From Effrenium voratum (lineage: Eukaryota; Sar; Dinophyceae; Suessiales; Symbiodiniaceae), in contig CAUJNA010001713.1 of assembly GCA_963377175.1 (NCBI GenBank), forward strand, positions 127,501-191,500: a DNA stretch of 64,000 nucleotides, read 5' to 3'. Within the stretch, counting starts at the first letter, position 1. Every line of letters starts with the position of its first letter. The translations under genes and the position numbers were made by a program. The notes beneath the pieces are model-generated. The model made no database searches. It saw only the letters and a list, made by a program, of their open reading frames with translations, and had not been told where the DNA came from. Below, one piece after another: positions 48,115 to 58,326 of this stretch.

Positions 48115-48672
48115 ATGGTTGCCGCGGATGCTTCAAAGAAGCACTTGCCAAAGCTTGTGCCATCGGCTCTCGTCAAGCAACACGCCGCGGCTTGCAAGAA
48201 AAGCCGCTGTAGACTGTGCTCATGGCACAGGGTCAGCAAATCAGAAGTGAAACCTAAGTGGCTTCACCTCGCAATGCATGGCCAGCGAGGTGTCGCAGCT
48301 GGGTGCGTTGTCTGCGCGCAGGCGTCTCTGGGCGGCCCGTGGGCAGTGTTCCAGCAAAACCCATGTAAGTTGCCACCCTATGTTCTGAATCGGCACGAGG
48401 CTTCCAGTGCTCACCAAGCCGCCGCGCAACATTGCGCTGGGAAAGAGGCCATCACGATGGCGCCCCCTTCCGCTGAGTTTCAAGAAGTTCTGACTAACAT
48501 GAGGCAAGGCGGGAGTGCGCGGCAAGGAGGAGTAAGCTCAGACCGCAAGTTGAGGTTTGCTGTGAGCGAAGCTATCCTGCGAAGGGCGCGACAGCAGCTG
48601 GCTCGGGCTCGCTGCGTGGCCCTATTCCGCGACGAGCGAAAGGGGCGGCTGCTGGTGCGATACCGCGCTTGA
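48115..48672 (+). CDS. hAT-like transposase N-terminal part with zinc finger
   Basis: It carries CRLC (about 48,205), CVVC (about 48,310) and NRHEASSAHQAA (about 48,390), a C-C-H-H arrangement like the TTF/BED-type fingers at the start of hAT-like transposases. A basic helical region follows (AILRRARQQLARARCVALF). The start codon is uncertain. The frame stops at 48,672, while the next segment, in another frame, begins at once. A frameshift or short intron joins them. The finger would bind element ends or host DNA. Confidence 0.55.
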   Translation: MVAADASKKHLPKLVPSALVKQHAAACKKSRCRLCSWHRVSKSEVKPKWLHLAMHGQRGVAAGCVVCAQASLGGPWAVFQQNPCKLPPYVLNRHEASSAHQAAAQHCAGKEAITMAPPSAEFQEVLTNMRQGGSARQGGVSSDRKLRFAVSEAILRRARQQLARARCVALFRDERKGRLLVRYRA

Positions 48673-50468
48673 AGATGATTTTGGAAGAGTTCGCCACCCC
48701 TTTTCATGGCCTCCCGCGGAGTTGCTGCGCGCCAGAGGACCAGGACTCAGGCGACCAAAAGCCGAGGGCAGTGCAAGACACACTGCGGGAGAAGGTCAGC
48801 ATTCTGGTCTCGGACGCGGCTGCCAGCGTGCTTCTTTCAGGTGAGATGCTGAGGGGGCGACGCGTGGAAGCCAAGTCTGGCGCGGCCACTGCTGACTTCC
48901 CCAATGTGCGGGTCGTCGGGAGGGACGCCGCCCACGCATCCACGCGTTTGCTCCGGCGACCGCTGTGTCATCATGATGTCCTCAAGACCGTGGTCGCTGA
49001 GTTTGTCACTGGTTGTGACAGCTTTGCTCAGAAGGTGTTCCACTCAAACATCTTCTCCGGCTGGTGGCGCACGGCTCTAGCCCGTGAGGAAGACGACTCC
49101 GAGTCTGAGTTTCGCACAGGAAACAGCATGGCGGCTGCCAAGCACAGGTTCGGCTCCTACGCTTTGCCCATGGGGCGCATCTGTCGCAATGTCGCGGCTA
49201 TGCTGGCAGTTCTTCACAGGGTTGATGCAATGCGCGGTGACAAGTCTGGCTGGGCATCGCAGACGCTGAAGCATCTCACTGGCAAGAAACTGCTTTTACT
49301 GGCCATGGCAGCAGACGCTGCGCATTGCTGTCTGGACTTCACCCGGCTTGCGGATCAGGAGGGGGTAGACATCGCGTGCCTCAACGCGAAAGTGGCTCAG
49401 CTTGGTCGCAGCGTCAGGGCGCTTTTTGTCAATGGAGAAGTTCTGCGCTTACCAACTTTCACGATGGACATGCTTGCCATTCTTGAGAAAGGCGAACTCA
49501 CTGTCATGGCAGACGGGTGCGCCAGGGAGCTCGCAGTTATCGAGCACGACAAGCAATACGCTTTGAAAGTCATGTGCGAGTGGGTGGAGACAGTAGAAGC
49601 GGCTGCGGAAGCCGAGTTTCCAAGCTGGCATTTGATTTCGTGCTTTGCCGTTTTCAACCTTGAGGCGCGAAGGGCGGAGGACCAGGAGGACAGAGACTCT
49701 GTGAAGAAGTGCTTGCAAAAGTTGTCCCAGGCATTCAAGGTGAAGCCTGCCCTGCTCGAACAACAGTCTGTGAGCCTGCTCCCGTTGGCTGAAGCTTTGC
49801 ACAAGGAAGGCTCTTTCCAGAACCGGGCTGCTTGGGTGGAAGCTTTCGCTCGTGTGCAACAGCGTAGGGCTGCTCAGCGTCAAGACTGCGAGGCTCTTCT
49901 GCCAGTTCTTTCCGCATACTTGGCGTGGTCCGCCAGCACCTCTGGAGTCGAGCAGCTCTTCTCCAAACTCAAAAGGAGCCCTGTGGAACTGGCTTCAGCG
50001 TCTGCAGACACGGACAACAGGCTGGCTGTTGTGTTGGGCAGTCAAACTTGCGGGGCGGCAGACGACGACAAACTGATCCGAGATGCCCAAGCCATATACA
50101 CGGGAATGCTTCGGTCGCGCAAGGCGCGCGGAGGCGCGCGAAAGAAGCGTCTGGATTGGGGCTTGAAGCGCAGGACAATGGAAGACAGGAAGGACAGTCG
50201 CGGGAAAAAGTCTGAAGCAGCTTGGCACCGTTGCAGGAAGGCAGGGGTGGCCAAAGCCGCTGGAAACGTAACGGCAACGCCTCCACGACGACCTTTGCCA
50301 GAGCTGCCGAGCTCATCTGCAAAGGAGGTCGATCACCAGCGCCAGGTGGCGCGAAAACGGAAGGCCGAGCTGAGATTACCGGCGATGTGCGGTCAGCGGC
50401 CAAGACGCTGCAGCAGGCCAACGCGGCCAATGATCGCAAGCGGCAGAAGGCATGGTCGGAGTACGTAA
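48669..50468 (+). CDS. hAT-like transposase main part
   Basis: About 600 residues. Near residues 416-437, AYLAWSASTSGVEQLFSKLK has the S-x-x-S ... E-x-x-F-S pattern of the C-terminal hAT dimerisation region. The upstream part is helical and Cys/His-containing, with no catalytic triad that can be assigned by eye. The last 30 residues are out of frame, because coding continues at about 50,380 in another frame. It is the best candidate for the enzyme that moves element 2. The family call is from one motif plus the N-terminal zinc finger, so moderate only. Confidence 0.55.
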   Translation: MKMILEEFATPFHGLPRSCCAPEDQDSGDQKPRAVQDTLREKVSILVSDAAASVLLSGEMLRGRRVEAKSGAATADFPNVRVVGRDAAHASTRLLRRPLCHHDVLKTVVAEFVTGCDSFAQKVFHSNIFSGWWRTALAREEDDSESEFRTGNSMAAAKHRFGSYALPMGRICRNVAAMLAVLHRVDAMRGDKSGWASQTLKHLTGKKLLLLAMAADAAHCCLDFTRLADQEGVDIACLNAKVAQLGRSVRALFVNGEVLRLPTFTMDMLAILEKGELTVMADGCARELAVIEHDKQYALKVMCEWVETVEAAAEAEFPSWHLISCFAVFNLEARRAEDQEDRDSVKKCLQKLSQAFKVKPALLEQQSVSLLPLAEALHKEGSFQNRAAWVEAFARVQQRRAAQRQDCEALLPVLSAYLAWSASTSGVEQLFSKLKRSPVELASASADTDNRLAVVLGSQTCGAADDDKLIRDAQAIYTGMLRSRKARGGARKKRLDWGLKRRTMEDRKDSRGKKSEAAWHRCRKAGVAKAAGNVTATPPRRPLPELPSSSAKEVDHQRQVARKRKAELRLPAMCGQRPRRCSRPTRPMIASGRRHGRST

Positions 50469-50641
50469 GCAAAGGGGCCATGGCCCGCAAGACCCAATCG
50501 CACGAGTGGGCCTTTCAGGATCTTCCGAAGAAGGTGTGGCTGGACAAGTCTGCTTCGGAGTCCGTCAGGGAGAAGTGGAAGGCGGCGCTGCAAACACGTG
50601 GACCTGGCTTGTATTCCTTCAACGACGACGCTCGGCCATAA
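50375..50641 (+). pseudogene. hAT-like transposase C-terminal tail (frameshifted)
   Basis: It reads EITGDVRSAAKTLQQANAA, then SEYVSKGAMARKTQ and ends LYSFNDDARP with TAA at 50,639-50,641. It is rich in Lys/Gln/Ala like the region before it and has no start of its own. Confidence 0.45.
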
Positions 50642-50867
50642 ATTCGTTCATCGGCAGCGCGTTCTATTTGGTTCGATGGTTTTTTAAAGGCGTTTCCAAT
50701 TTTGGTTGTTTTCGATTTGAACAATAACTGTTCGTCCACTGTTAGGAACTTGTTCGTCCACTTGTTCGTCCACTTGTTCGTCGTGCAGAACTTTCAGAAT
50801 GTCCATCGCAAAATCCGCGTGATGGCCGCGTTGGCCGGAGGAACAGTGATGTCCGGCCAGATCCTGC

Positions 50868-51170
50868 TTGGCAAGTCAGGCATGGCGAGGCTTTTCCTTG
50901 CCGGTGGCAGTTTTCGTGTCCAATTTCTTTCAAGAGAAGGAACCTGGGTTGACTATGCTGGTTTGGCACGCTTGTCAGCACGGCTGGGAGGCTGCGAGCA
51001 AGGATGGCTTGAAAGGCCGGGGCAGAAAGCCATCCTTGCTTTTAAAGGCAGCCGCTGAAGCGGGGCAGGGGATGCGGGGTGTCAAGTCATTGACAAGCGC
51101 GCAGTTTGTTGCGTGGTTGACACAAACGTGTCTCAACCGAAGCCTGTCTTCTCGCATTAGGGGCGCGTGA
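50868..51170 (+). CDS. Unidentified ORF between transposase and methyltransferase
   Basis: One hundred residues including WHACQHGWEAASKDGLKGRG and SAQFVAWLTQTCL. No family is recognised. An overlapping frame (50,702-51,058) is an alternative, and the upstream bases contain a tandem TTGTTCGTCCAC repeat. It may be an upstream exon of the methyltransferase. Confidence 0.2.
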   Translation: MASQAWRGFSLPVAVFVSNFFQEKEPGLTMLVWHACQHGWEAASKDGLKGRGRKPSLLLKAAAEAGQGMRGVKSLTSAQFVAWLTQTCLNRSLSSRIRGA

Positions 51171-51357
51171 AGACTTCGCAGAGCTTGCGGAAAAAAACGG
51201 TGGGAGATGGTTCCTCGGTATTTAAATTTACAAAACATATTACTAAAATATAATTTGGTACCGGTGGGGGAGTTGTCTGGTTGTTGCCGCTCGGCGTCAC
51301 CTTCCGAAGCTCTTTTCAGCCGCCTCTCAAGTTAGTAAGTGAAAGTGGTCAGATGCC

Positions 51358-52059
51358 ATGGGTAGAGCGGCAGCGTCGGGCTGCTCGAGAAATTCCCCGC
51401 AGAGAAGACCAGTTCGCAAAATCTTTTCCAAAGCAAGTGTCACTGTAGAGAAGGGCGCTCTGCCCAAGCTTGTTGCGGAGGTGAATGAGCTGGCGCGAAC
51501 TTGGAAGAAACGACTTGGCAAGCACGGGCCGCCTTCTACGACGACGACAACAATCCGGCTGGCGTCAGATTGTTCAGGCTATGGCTCTGACTTGATAGCA
51601 GCGCGACTGCTGGGGCTGCAAAACAACATAAAGATCGTCATGACGCCAGAGCTGGACCCACGCAAGCGACACCTGCATGAAGCTGTGCGCTTGGCATGCG
51701 GCTGGCCGCCCGTTGGCGGGGAGATGTGCAATGACATGATGCACAGAAATGATTTGAAAGCGCCGCGGGCTGATTGCTACGTGGCCGGCTTCCCGTGCCC
51801 AAGTTTTTCAAACTTGGGAAAACGGCGAGGAGCTCGCGACGGGAGAGGCCTTGTGACCCTGAAGGGGCTCAAGTACATAGCTGCTCAGCGTCCACGCGTT
51901 GTACTTCTGGAGCAGGTGTCCGCAATCCTCCAAAAAAAAATAAAAAGGTGTGGTCCTTTGTGCAGAAAATTCTGCGGACGCTGGACTACGAGGTCAAGTG
52001 CGCGGTTTTGTCTCCCAAGCAGTTCGCGGTGCCCCAGAGTAGGCCACGGGTTTACTTAG
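51358..52059 (+). CDS. C5 cytosine DNA methyltransferase, N-terminal part
   Basis: Motif I is ASDCSGYGS (about residue 70), motif II TPELDP, motif IV GFPCPSFSNLG with the catalytic Cys147, and motif VI VLLEQV (Glu185; the usual ENV reads EQV). These catalyse methyl transfer from SAM to C5 of cytosine in DNA. It is a compact single-domain enzyme without chromatin-reading domains in view. Real coding runs to the A-run at 51,932-51,940, where a one-base slip changes frame; the rest of this frame is filler. Position and strand place it as cargo of element 2. Confidence 0.8.
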   Translation: MGRAAASGCSRNSPQRRPVRKIFSKASVTVEKGALPKLVAEVNELARTWKKRLGKHGPPSTTTTTIRLASDCSGYGSDLIAARLLGLQNNIKIVMTPELDPRKRHLHEAVRLACGWPPVGGEMCNDMMHRNDLKAPRADCYVAGFPCPSFSNLGKRRGARDGRGLVTLKGLKYIAAQRPRVVLLEQVSAILQKKIKRCGPLCRKFCGRWTTRSSARFCLPSSSRCPRVGHGFT

Positions 52060-52628
52060 CCGCGGTTGCCCGTGAATCTTTGCAAGGAGAGCTGGAAATG
52101 CCGGCCCCGAGGGACGACTGCAGTGACTTGCACTGGTTTCTCAATAAGGAAGAGCGTGGAACAGAAAGGCTGCACCTTCCTGATTATGAAGAGAAATTGG
52201 GAAAGTCCATGTGGGAACGCGGATGGGTCTTGGACGTAGGCTCCAGCCAAGCGTTTAGGCATCCAATGAAGAACCTGTGCCCGTGCTTGACCAAATCCCG
52301 CTGCAAAGCCGACGGGTATTATGTGCCGAAGTTGAGGAGGCGTCTCTCTCTCATTGAGAAAGGTCGCTTCCAGTCAGTCCCGCATCAGCTCATTCAGAAG
52401 ATGCAGGAGCGAGCTGACTCAGAGAACTTCCCAACGCGGGAGGTGGATGCGGCTATCGGGGACGCAATGAGCTTGGCTGTGTTGATGTCTGTCATGGCAC
52501 GAGCCTTGGACGCAGCAGGGCTGACTAAGAGTTTGGTTGCAAAGCGAGACTATTGGCGATGGGTGCCTGTAGGGCAAGCTGCTGCGAAGCTCAGCGGCCG
52601 TCTCTTTGAGAAGTTTGCGCGAATGTAA
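51774..52628 (+). CDS. C5 cytosine DNA methyltransferase, C-terminal part
   Basis: The true continuation enters at about 51,935 as KKNKKVWSFVQKILRTLDYE. It carries motif VIII (FAVPQSRPRVYLAAV), a target-recognition region with CPCLTKSRCKADGYYVP, motif IX (LRRRLSLIEKGRFQSVP) and a motif X-like end (VDAAIGDAMSLAVLM). Together with the upstream frame, every block needed for a C5 methyltransferase is present, in order, broken only by the poly-A slip. A stop follows at 52,626-52,628. Confidence 0.8.
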   Translation: MLRGRLPVPKFFKLGKTARSSRRERPCDPEGAQVHSCSASTRCTSGAGVRNPPKKNKKVWSFVQKILRTLDYEVKCAVLSPKQFAVPQSRPRVYLAAVARESLQGELEMPAPRDDCSDLHWFLNKEERGTERLHLPDYEEKLGKSMWERGWVLDVGSSQAFRHPMKNLCPCLTKSRCKADGYYVPKLRRRLSLIEKGRFQSVPHQLIQKMQERADSENFPTREVDAAIGDAMSLAVLMSVMARALDAAGLTKSLVAKRDYWRWVPVGQAAAKLSGRLFEKFARM

Positions 52629-52689
52629 TTCAACAGCTGCCTTTGGCTCTGCAGTCGGGAAATTAAAATTGACCTCGGACGTGCTTTGC

Positions 52690-52806
52690 CCCGAGGGCTA
52701 GCCCTGTGGGGCCAAGGCGCGGGCTGAGGCCCTGCCCTGCGGGGCTGACGCGCTGGCTGAGGCCATGCCCTGCGGGGCGGCCCTGCAGGGCGGCCCTGCG
52801 GGGCTT
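52690..52806 (+). repeat. GCCCTGCGGGGC repeat cluster
   Basis: Near-palindromic GCCCTGCGGGGC units with GCTGAGGCC spacers, like the larger cluster at 59,600-59,905. Confidence 0.85.
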
Positions 52807-53142
52807 AAACGTGGAAGGGCTGAGACTGAAACCGTCGTGTCAGACGGTCCTATCCTTCCCTCGCATTTAAATAGCGATTGGCTGAAGCGCGGCGACTGAG
52901 AAAGACTTATACGCTTCACCCGCTGAGCGTGAAAAGAATCAGGCGAAGCCACTTGCTCTGACATCTGTCATATTCCAAGTTTGTAGTAAGAAGACGAGCA
53001 ACTGCAAAAAGAAGGATAGAAAAGAAGGATACTAGGGTGTGTATGTCTGTGAAAACGGGCGTGGCCACTGTTGACCCTGTATAGCCCGATGTTATGTGTG
53101 GAGTGCTAAGTCGGCCTACGAATCTTCACTGGTCACGCGTCA

Positions 53143-53418
53143 TTGGTTCAAGCACTTGGGGATCAGTTCGAGGTAAATGAACGAATGTTGCCTGCTCCTC
53201 CTGCGTGGCTTCAAGAACCTGTCTGTGCTCATTGTTGGAGCTTTGCTTGGGAACCATATCTCGACAAGCGCAGCAAAGCTCACCTATCCCAAGTAGCTCG
53301 CGACTGCAAGTGCGATTTCATCTTCGCCTTTGTGCCTGGCAAGCACGTTTCCGAGGCGCCGAAGACCCCGACTCGAAAGCGGGCTGTCCTGCCCAGCATA
53401 GAACATCCGACTCCGTGA
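53143..53418 (+). CDS. Unidentified ORF
   Basis: Ninety-one residues including PVCAHCWSFAWEPYLDKRSK and CKCDFIFAFVPGKHV. Cysteines hint at a small metal site, but no family is recognised. The following 700 bases (53,459-54,134) are open in several frames because of high GC, and no frame can be preferred. Confidence 0.25.
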   Translation: MVQALGDQFEVNERMLPAPPAWLQEPVCAHCWSFAWEPYLDKRSKAHLSQVARDCKCDFIFAFVPGKHVSEAPKTPTRKRAVLPSIEHPTP

Positions 53419-54361
53419 GCTGGCGTCTCGTCACGGCTGTATCAGCGCGAAGAAAAAAGTGACTGAGCTTAAATATTTGACGCGCGCGGCCATCACTGTC
53501 ACTCGAGATCCTGATTGTTTAAAGGAAAGCTCGCTTTCGTGGCAAAAATATCGGCTCAAGAGCTACGAAACCGTAACCGCTGCTCTTGTCTGGATCATCC
53601 CGCGGCGGGGGAATTGTTCTTTGCTTCTTCTTCGTCTTCTTCGTCTTCTTCTGCGGCTTCTTAGCCTTGCTGCCTGGCAAATGGCCGCCGCCAGATTCGG
53701 CATAAATGAACTCGCTCATCAGATCTTCCGATCGTCAAGCACGCCCGCCACTCCCGGCTACGCCTTCCCGAGTACGCCAGCCAAGCAAGGTGGTAAGCGG
53801 ACCGACAGCGCTGGTCCATGCTGGATGCGCCGCTCCTCACCGCGCGATGGCAAAGTTGGCGAGTCTGCTCTCTGTCTCGCGGGCCCGCCGGCGGCTCGGC
53901 AGGCGGTGGCAGCGGAGGCCAGGCTCGGAGACAGGCCGGAGGCGGTGGCCCGCCGCAGCCCGGGCGGAGATGACCCGCTCCCGCGCGCGGATCTTGACTG
54001 GCTTGCGAGAGTCGAGTGCGCTCACTCTCAGAGACACAGGTGGCCCGCTGAGCAAAAATTCAACCCAGGCGCGGAAGTCGCAGCGCAGACTGCGACTGTC
54101 TCACTCAGACGGAGTCCGTTGTTGTAGCTTATGACAATGATGATTTTGAACAGTGCCTACCGTCAAGGCGCAGCAGAAGTCGACGCCAGCTCACCGCTGG
54201 AGAATGGAAACTGATGATGAATCAACAGCCAGTTCGCCGTCTTACTTTCTTAGTAAGTTTTTTATTATTCTGCCTGCGTGTTGCAGCGACGTCATTGACT
54301 GGTACCCTGTTTTTAAGTAGGGCTCAACCGTCTAAACGTCGCGGAGGCTTCAACCGTTGAA

Positions 54362-54575
54362 CATCGCGCTCTCGTGGAGTTGGGGTACCCCAGCTCTGCG
54401 AGAGGGGAGAGGGAATTGCCCACCCCCTTCTCGCGGAGCTGGGGTACCCCAGCTCTGCGAGAGAGGGGCGGGAACTGACGAGAAGGTAGTGGGAAACTGA
54501 GTTCCCCGCTCCCCTCTCGACAAAGCCCGCCCCTCTGTCGCGAAGTTGGGGTACCCCAACTCTGCGAGAGGGGGG
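54362..54575 (+). repeat. Three GGGGTACCCC-centred palindromes
   Basis: AGCTGGGGTACCCCAGCT-type palindromes, each followed by CTGCGAGAG, occur at about 54,379, 54,437 and 54,545. Each arm pair is intact or compensated (GTTGGGG with CCCCAAC). Confidence 0.85.
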
Positions 54576-54840
54576 TGGGTAATTCCCTCTACCATGTCGG
54601 CGGGCACGTCGCCCAACTTGGGTGTCGAGGGGGCGGGGGGTGGGTAAAAGCGAATTTGGATTTTTTCGGCCCATGCCTCAACATGTCATGTCAATTGACA
54701 GCGCTGGATCATCGCTGGTTTTCTAATCTTGTGATCGCACGCAGCTTCATTTGGCCATGATCAATCGTTGTCTGTCGCTTCCAGCTTTTGGCTCAGAGCG
54801 TTTTTGAGTAGTAATCACCCGCACGGGCTCAGCTTCGCAT

Positions 54841-57800
54841 TTGTCAGCGGCCATGGCGGGGACGAAGCCGAAGAATGTGTCTGCTTGGCGGTTGAATGCG
54901 GCGGAGAAAGAAGAGGTTGCGAGTCGGAAGGCTGCTGGTGAAGACGAAGCCGCCGTGAAGCACGAGATCCAGCTGCGCAAGGCTGAGGCCAATGAAGCTC
55001 GCAAGAGAGCGGCGCAGGCTGTGGTGGCCACGGTGGGCAGGGCTGCTGCGCCAGTGGGCCGCGGCCAGACTGCGGCGCAATCGTCGGCAGAAGCTCAGAC
55101 GATTGGAGAAGGGTCCGTGAACCACGAGTACTATCAAGAAGTAAAAGCAGCCCTGCAAAAGATCCTCTCTGAGTTTCCCGGCATTGAGGGCCAAGCGCCT
55201 TTGCCGTTCAATCACGGCGCCGGCGCAGCGACGGGGGTCCAGGACCCTTACTCCAAGCTCAATGGCGCTGCGGCCCTGGAAGCGCACGGCGTGTACCGGT
55301 GCAGCGTGAGTCTGTTTGCTTTGAACTTGCTGAGCAGCCCCACGCCGGACATTCCAATGTCGGCTAGACGAGTCCACGACATGACGTCCTTCTTTTACGG
55401 AAGCGGGCCTACATTTCGCACAGGTAAGCAAGTCGAAGTCTGCGCGACTTCAAGCACAGACCTGCCGGACACACCGTCCATGCTGCAAATGGTCAGCCCG
55501 GAGGAGATTGCGCACGCGATGGTCTTTGGGTGCGCGGGAGCAATTGGGTGACCTGGCGGACGTAGTTCTAGGTGTTTGGGGTGGCTGTTACATTTTCTTT
55601 ATCAAGACATATTCTAAAAATTATTCTATTAACACTAATAAATCTTTGGAAGCCACCGCCACTAAGGTCGGAGAGCTGGCCCTCGCAGAAGGCTACATGG
55701 AAAGCCGTGCTGCTTTCAATCCCTTGCTCTTTCATCCTCATGAAGCAATCGGACATCTGGCTTGAAAGCTACAATCGTCGGCAAGCAATTTTGCAGCACC
55801 ACGAATCTTTGAGTCGGACTGCGATGCAGCTATCCATGGAGCTCCAGAGCATGAAGGCAGTTGTGGAAAACATGGGGCCGTCAGCCCAAAAGATGAAAGA
55901 CGCGCAGCTTGTCCAAGAGCTAGTGAAGCTCGGTTGCAAGTCGGTCGTCTCTGGCCGCCGCAAAGACGGAGAAGACGCCGATTTCGGTGCCTTAACTGTC
56001 AATCTTCTTCAGTCGGCCCAGCAAGTCTCGAAGCACATTCTGTCCAACCCGGCGTGCGTCGCCGTCCTCCTGGAGTTGGAGAATGGCTTTGGGACGAGAA
56101 GCCCATTTCACCGCATGGGCGCCTTGGCCTGCATTGCCAAGAAGCCGAGCAGCCCTGCAATGCGGGAGTGGTGCCTTCACTGCGTCCGAGACGCTCTGTC
56201 TTTCGGCGGCGCGCAGCCTGGTCACATCACCCAGAACAGCCTGCAAGGAGACAAGCACCATGCTGGCTTGGTGGCACTGTACGAACTGAAGTGGAAAGTG
56301 CCTTGAAAGCAGAGTAGTTGATTATAGCGGGGCCTATGTGCCGCTAAATTGGCATCCACACTTCATATTGTTTTATACAGGGAAAAGTCAAGATAATATA
56401 AGTCAAAGGGGCCGCGCGTCGTGGTACTGGCGCCCAGGTCATGCAGCACTTCTTCGACGTCCTGATGCCCAAGCACGGGATGCTGGAAGATCGACAACTG
56501 CTCCGAGACCACATGTCCACTCATCAGGCCTTCAGATCTTTCAGTGGCGAAGGAGACGTCAGCTGGATGTCGAAGATGGCGAAGAGCGCGCACATGGTCT
56601 TCCAGTTGTTGCAGGACACCTCAACTCAATCTTGGTTGTAGTTTTTTCAACCCAGCTTTTTGCATTTGACTGCGGCGCTTGTCAGTTTTTGTGCACGTTC
56701 TGTCCAGGACATCGTGCACAACAAGGTGTACGACAATCAGCTGCGCCCGGCGGCGCGGGCTGGATCCATCCCAGAGCAGGTCATGGAACACAACGACCTG
56801 AAAGAAAAGTGGGATGTGATTGCGGCGCAGCTCGCAAATGAAGAGGCCGAGAAGAAAGCCGCGGCGGACCTTCCACAGGCAGATGACGAGCCTGAAGAAG
56901 CATCCATGCAGGAGCTGCGGAAAGGTCCAGCGCATTTCGTCTTGCACAGTGACAAATACTGGAGAGCTGTTGCCAACCAGACAGTCCGCTCCTATGTCAC
57001 ACTGCTGGTGGAGCCTAAGACGCAGGCGGCCGTGCAGCAAGCTGTCAGTCAAAGCCCAGTGTCCTCTGTTCCAGGAACCTGCCTCACGTTGCTAGACACA
57101 TGCCTGCTGGGCGAGAGCACCGGGCCTAACAGTGCCGAAGGCCTTCGCAAGAAACACAACCCAAGCGAGGAAGTGCTTCGGAAGCTGGTCCAGGGCGCCA
57201 TGCTAGCTCGCGGCGCGCGCCCGAAGGAGGATGGTCAGGCAACGAGTCCACCTGAGGGGGACGTCGTTCTGATTCACCTCGGGGACAAGCCAAAGAAAGA
57301 GATTAGGCCCTTGTTTCGTCTGCGGACGGCGCGACAAGACGCTGCCCTGGACTGCGAAGAGCGAGACATCCTCATCGCTTTTCAGGACGAGGCAGTTCGT
57401 GCCCGGAAGAAACTCAGCCGCGGGTCGTGTTCTCTGCGCTCGACGTTGCTGGCCTACTCAGACTCGCCGCTCATGAAGACCGTTGCAGAGAAACAATACC
57501 CCCACCACGGCGGATGGAACTCCGCGGACGTCATCTGCCTCGTGAAAGCTCTGCCGCCCAGCGAGATGTGGCACATGCCTCGGATGCTTGCAGTCAGTCA
57601 ACTGTGTCTATTTTTGCGTATTAATACTAACAATAATTACAATCGTAAGAAGAAACAGAGACAGTGTAATAATAATAATAAGTATGGACTTCTCTCCCTA
57701 TTTTCTCTGTTCTCGTCTTTCCCCTCCGGCCCCGCAGGAAAGACAAAGAAGCGGTCCTCGGCAGCGAGCGGCTGGCGGCGAAAGAGAACTCCGAGACGCA

Positions 57801-58326
57801 AGGGCGAAGGGACGACTCGGCCCTGGAGACTGTCTTCAGCGCGTTCATGTTGCCCACAGAAGTGTACACTGACGTGTTCACAGCCTGGGGGGCCAAATGC
57901 GTGCTGGATTTGTCGGCAGGTCAAGGGCAAGCTGCCGCAGCTTGTTTGCAGCTCCGGCTCTGTTGCGTTGCTTTTTGCCTGACAGAAGCACACGCGCAAG
58001 CTCTCGAGAAGAGACTGACAGACCACGCGCTCCAGTGCATGCAGGACGAAGCCTCGACGTTTTACAGGCCAGAGATGGTTCAGAAGAGTGCCGCAGAGAC
58101 CGCCGAAGAGCCCGACGAAGAGAAGCCGAAGCCCAAGAAAGCCCCAAAGTCGGGCGGCAAGCCGCCAGCTGCTCCAAAGGCCAAGTCTAAGAAGAACCAG
58201 AATGAGGGAGGCAAGGACGGAGAGAATGAGGCTGAGCCTAAGAAGAAGAAGCCGCGCAGCGCGCCTGCCGAAGAAAACGGCGACGGCGACGAGGAAGACG
58301 AGCGCTCAGACTCCATGCCGTGGTGA
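54841..58326 (+). CDS. Long spliced element-2 protein with C-terminal SAM-methyltransferase-like domain
   Basis: Five coding stretches on one strand appear to form one gene. 54,853-about 55,530 starts MAGTKPKNVSAWRL, has a charged coiled-coil-like N-terminus, and shows a one-base slip at its end. 55,744-56,306 includes SMELQSMKAVVENMGPSAQ. 56,430-56,635 includes HFFDVLMPKHGMLEDRQLL. 56,708-57,582 includes KEKWDVIAAQLANEEAEKK. The last is 57,738-58,326. Between them lie AT-rich stretches that look like introns; the last (57,583-57,737) has a GA donor and a CGCAG acceptor that restore frame. The final exon has the methyltransferase-like motif. Full function is unknown. Exon boundaries other than the last are approximate. 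Confidence 0.5.
57738..58326 (+). CDS. Final exon: SAM-methyltransferase-like domain with Lys-rich tail
   Basis: KCVLDLSAGQGQAAAACLQL has the glycine-rich loop of a SAM-binding Rossmann fold, preceded by EVYTDVFTAWGA. It resembles a domain seen repeatedly in dinoflagellate mobile-element proteins, as remembered. No DPPY/NPPY or Pro-Cys catalytic motif is visible. The last 80 residues are Lys/Glu/Pro-rich (KPKPKKAPKSGG), probably nucleic-acid binding. Confidence 0.5.

Noticed and set aside
53459..54134. Overlapping Arg/Ala/Pro-rich frames on both strands
   Set aside because: High GC keeps several frames open and no frame shows a motif or better composition.
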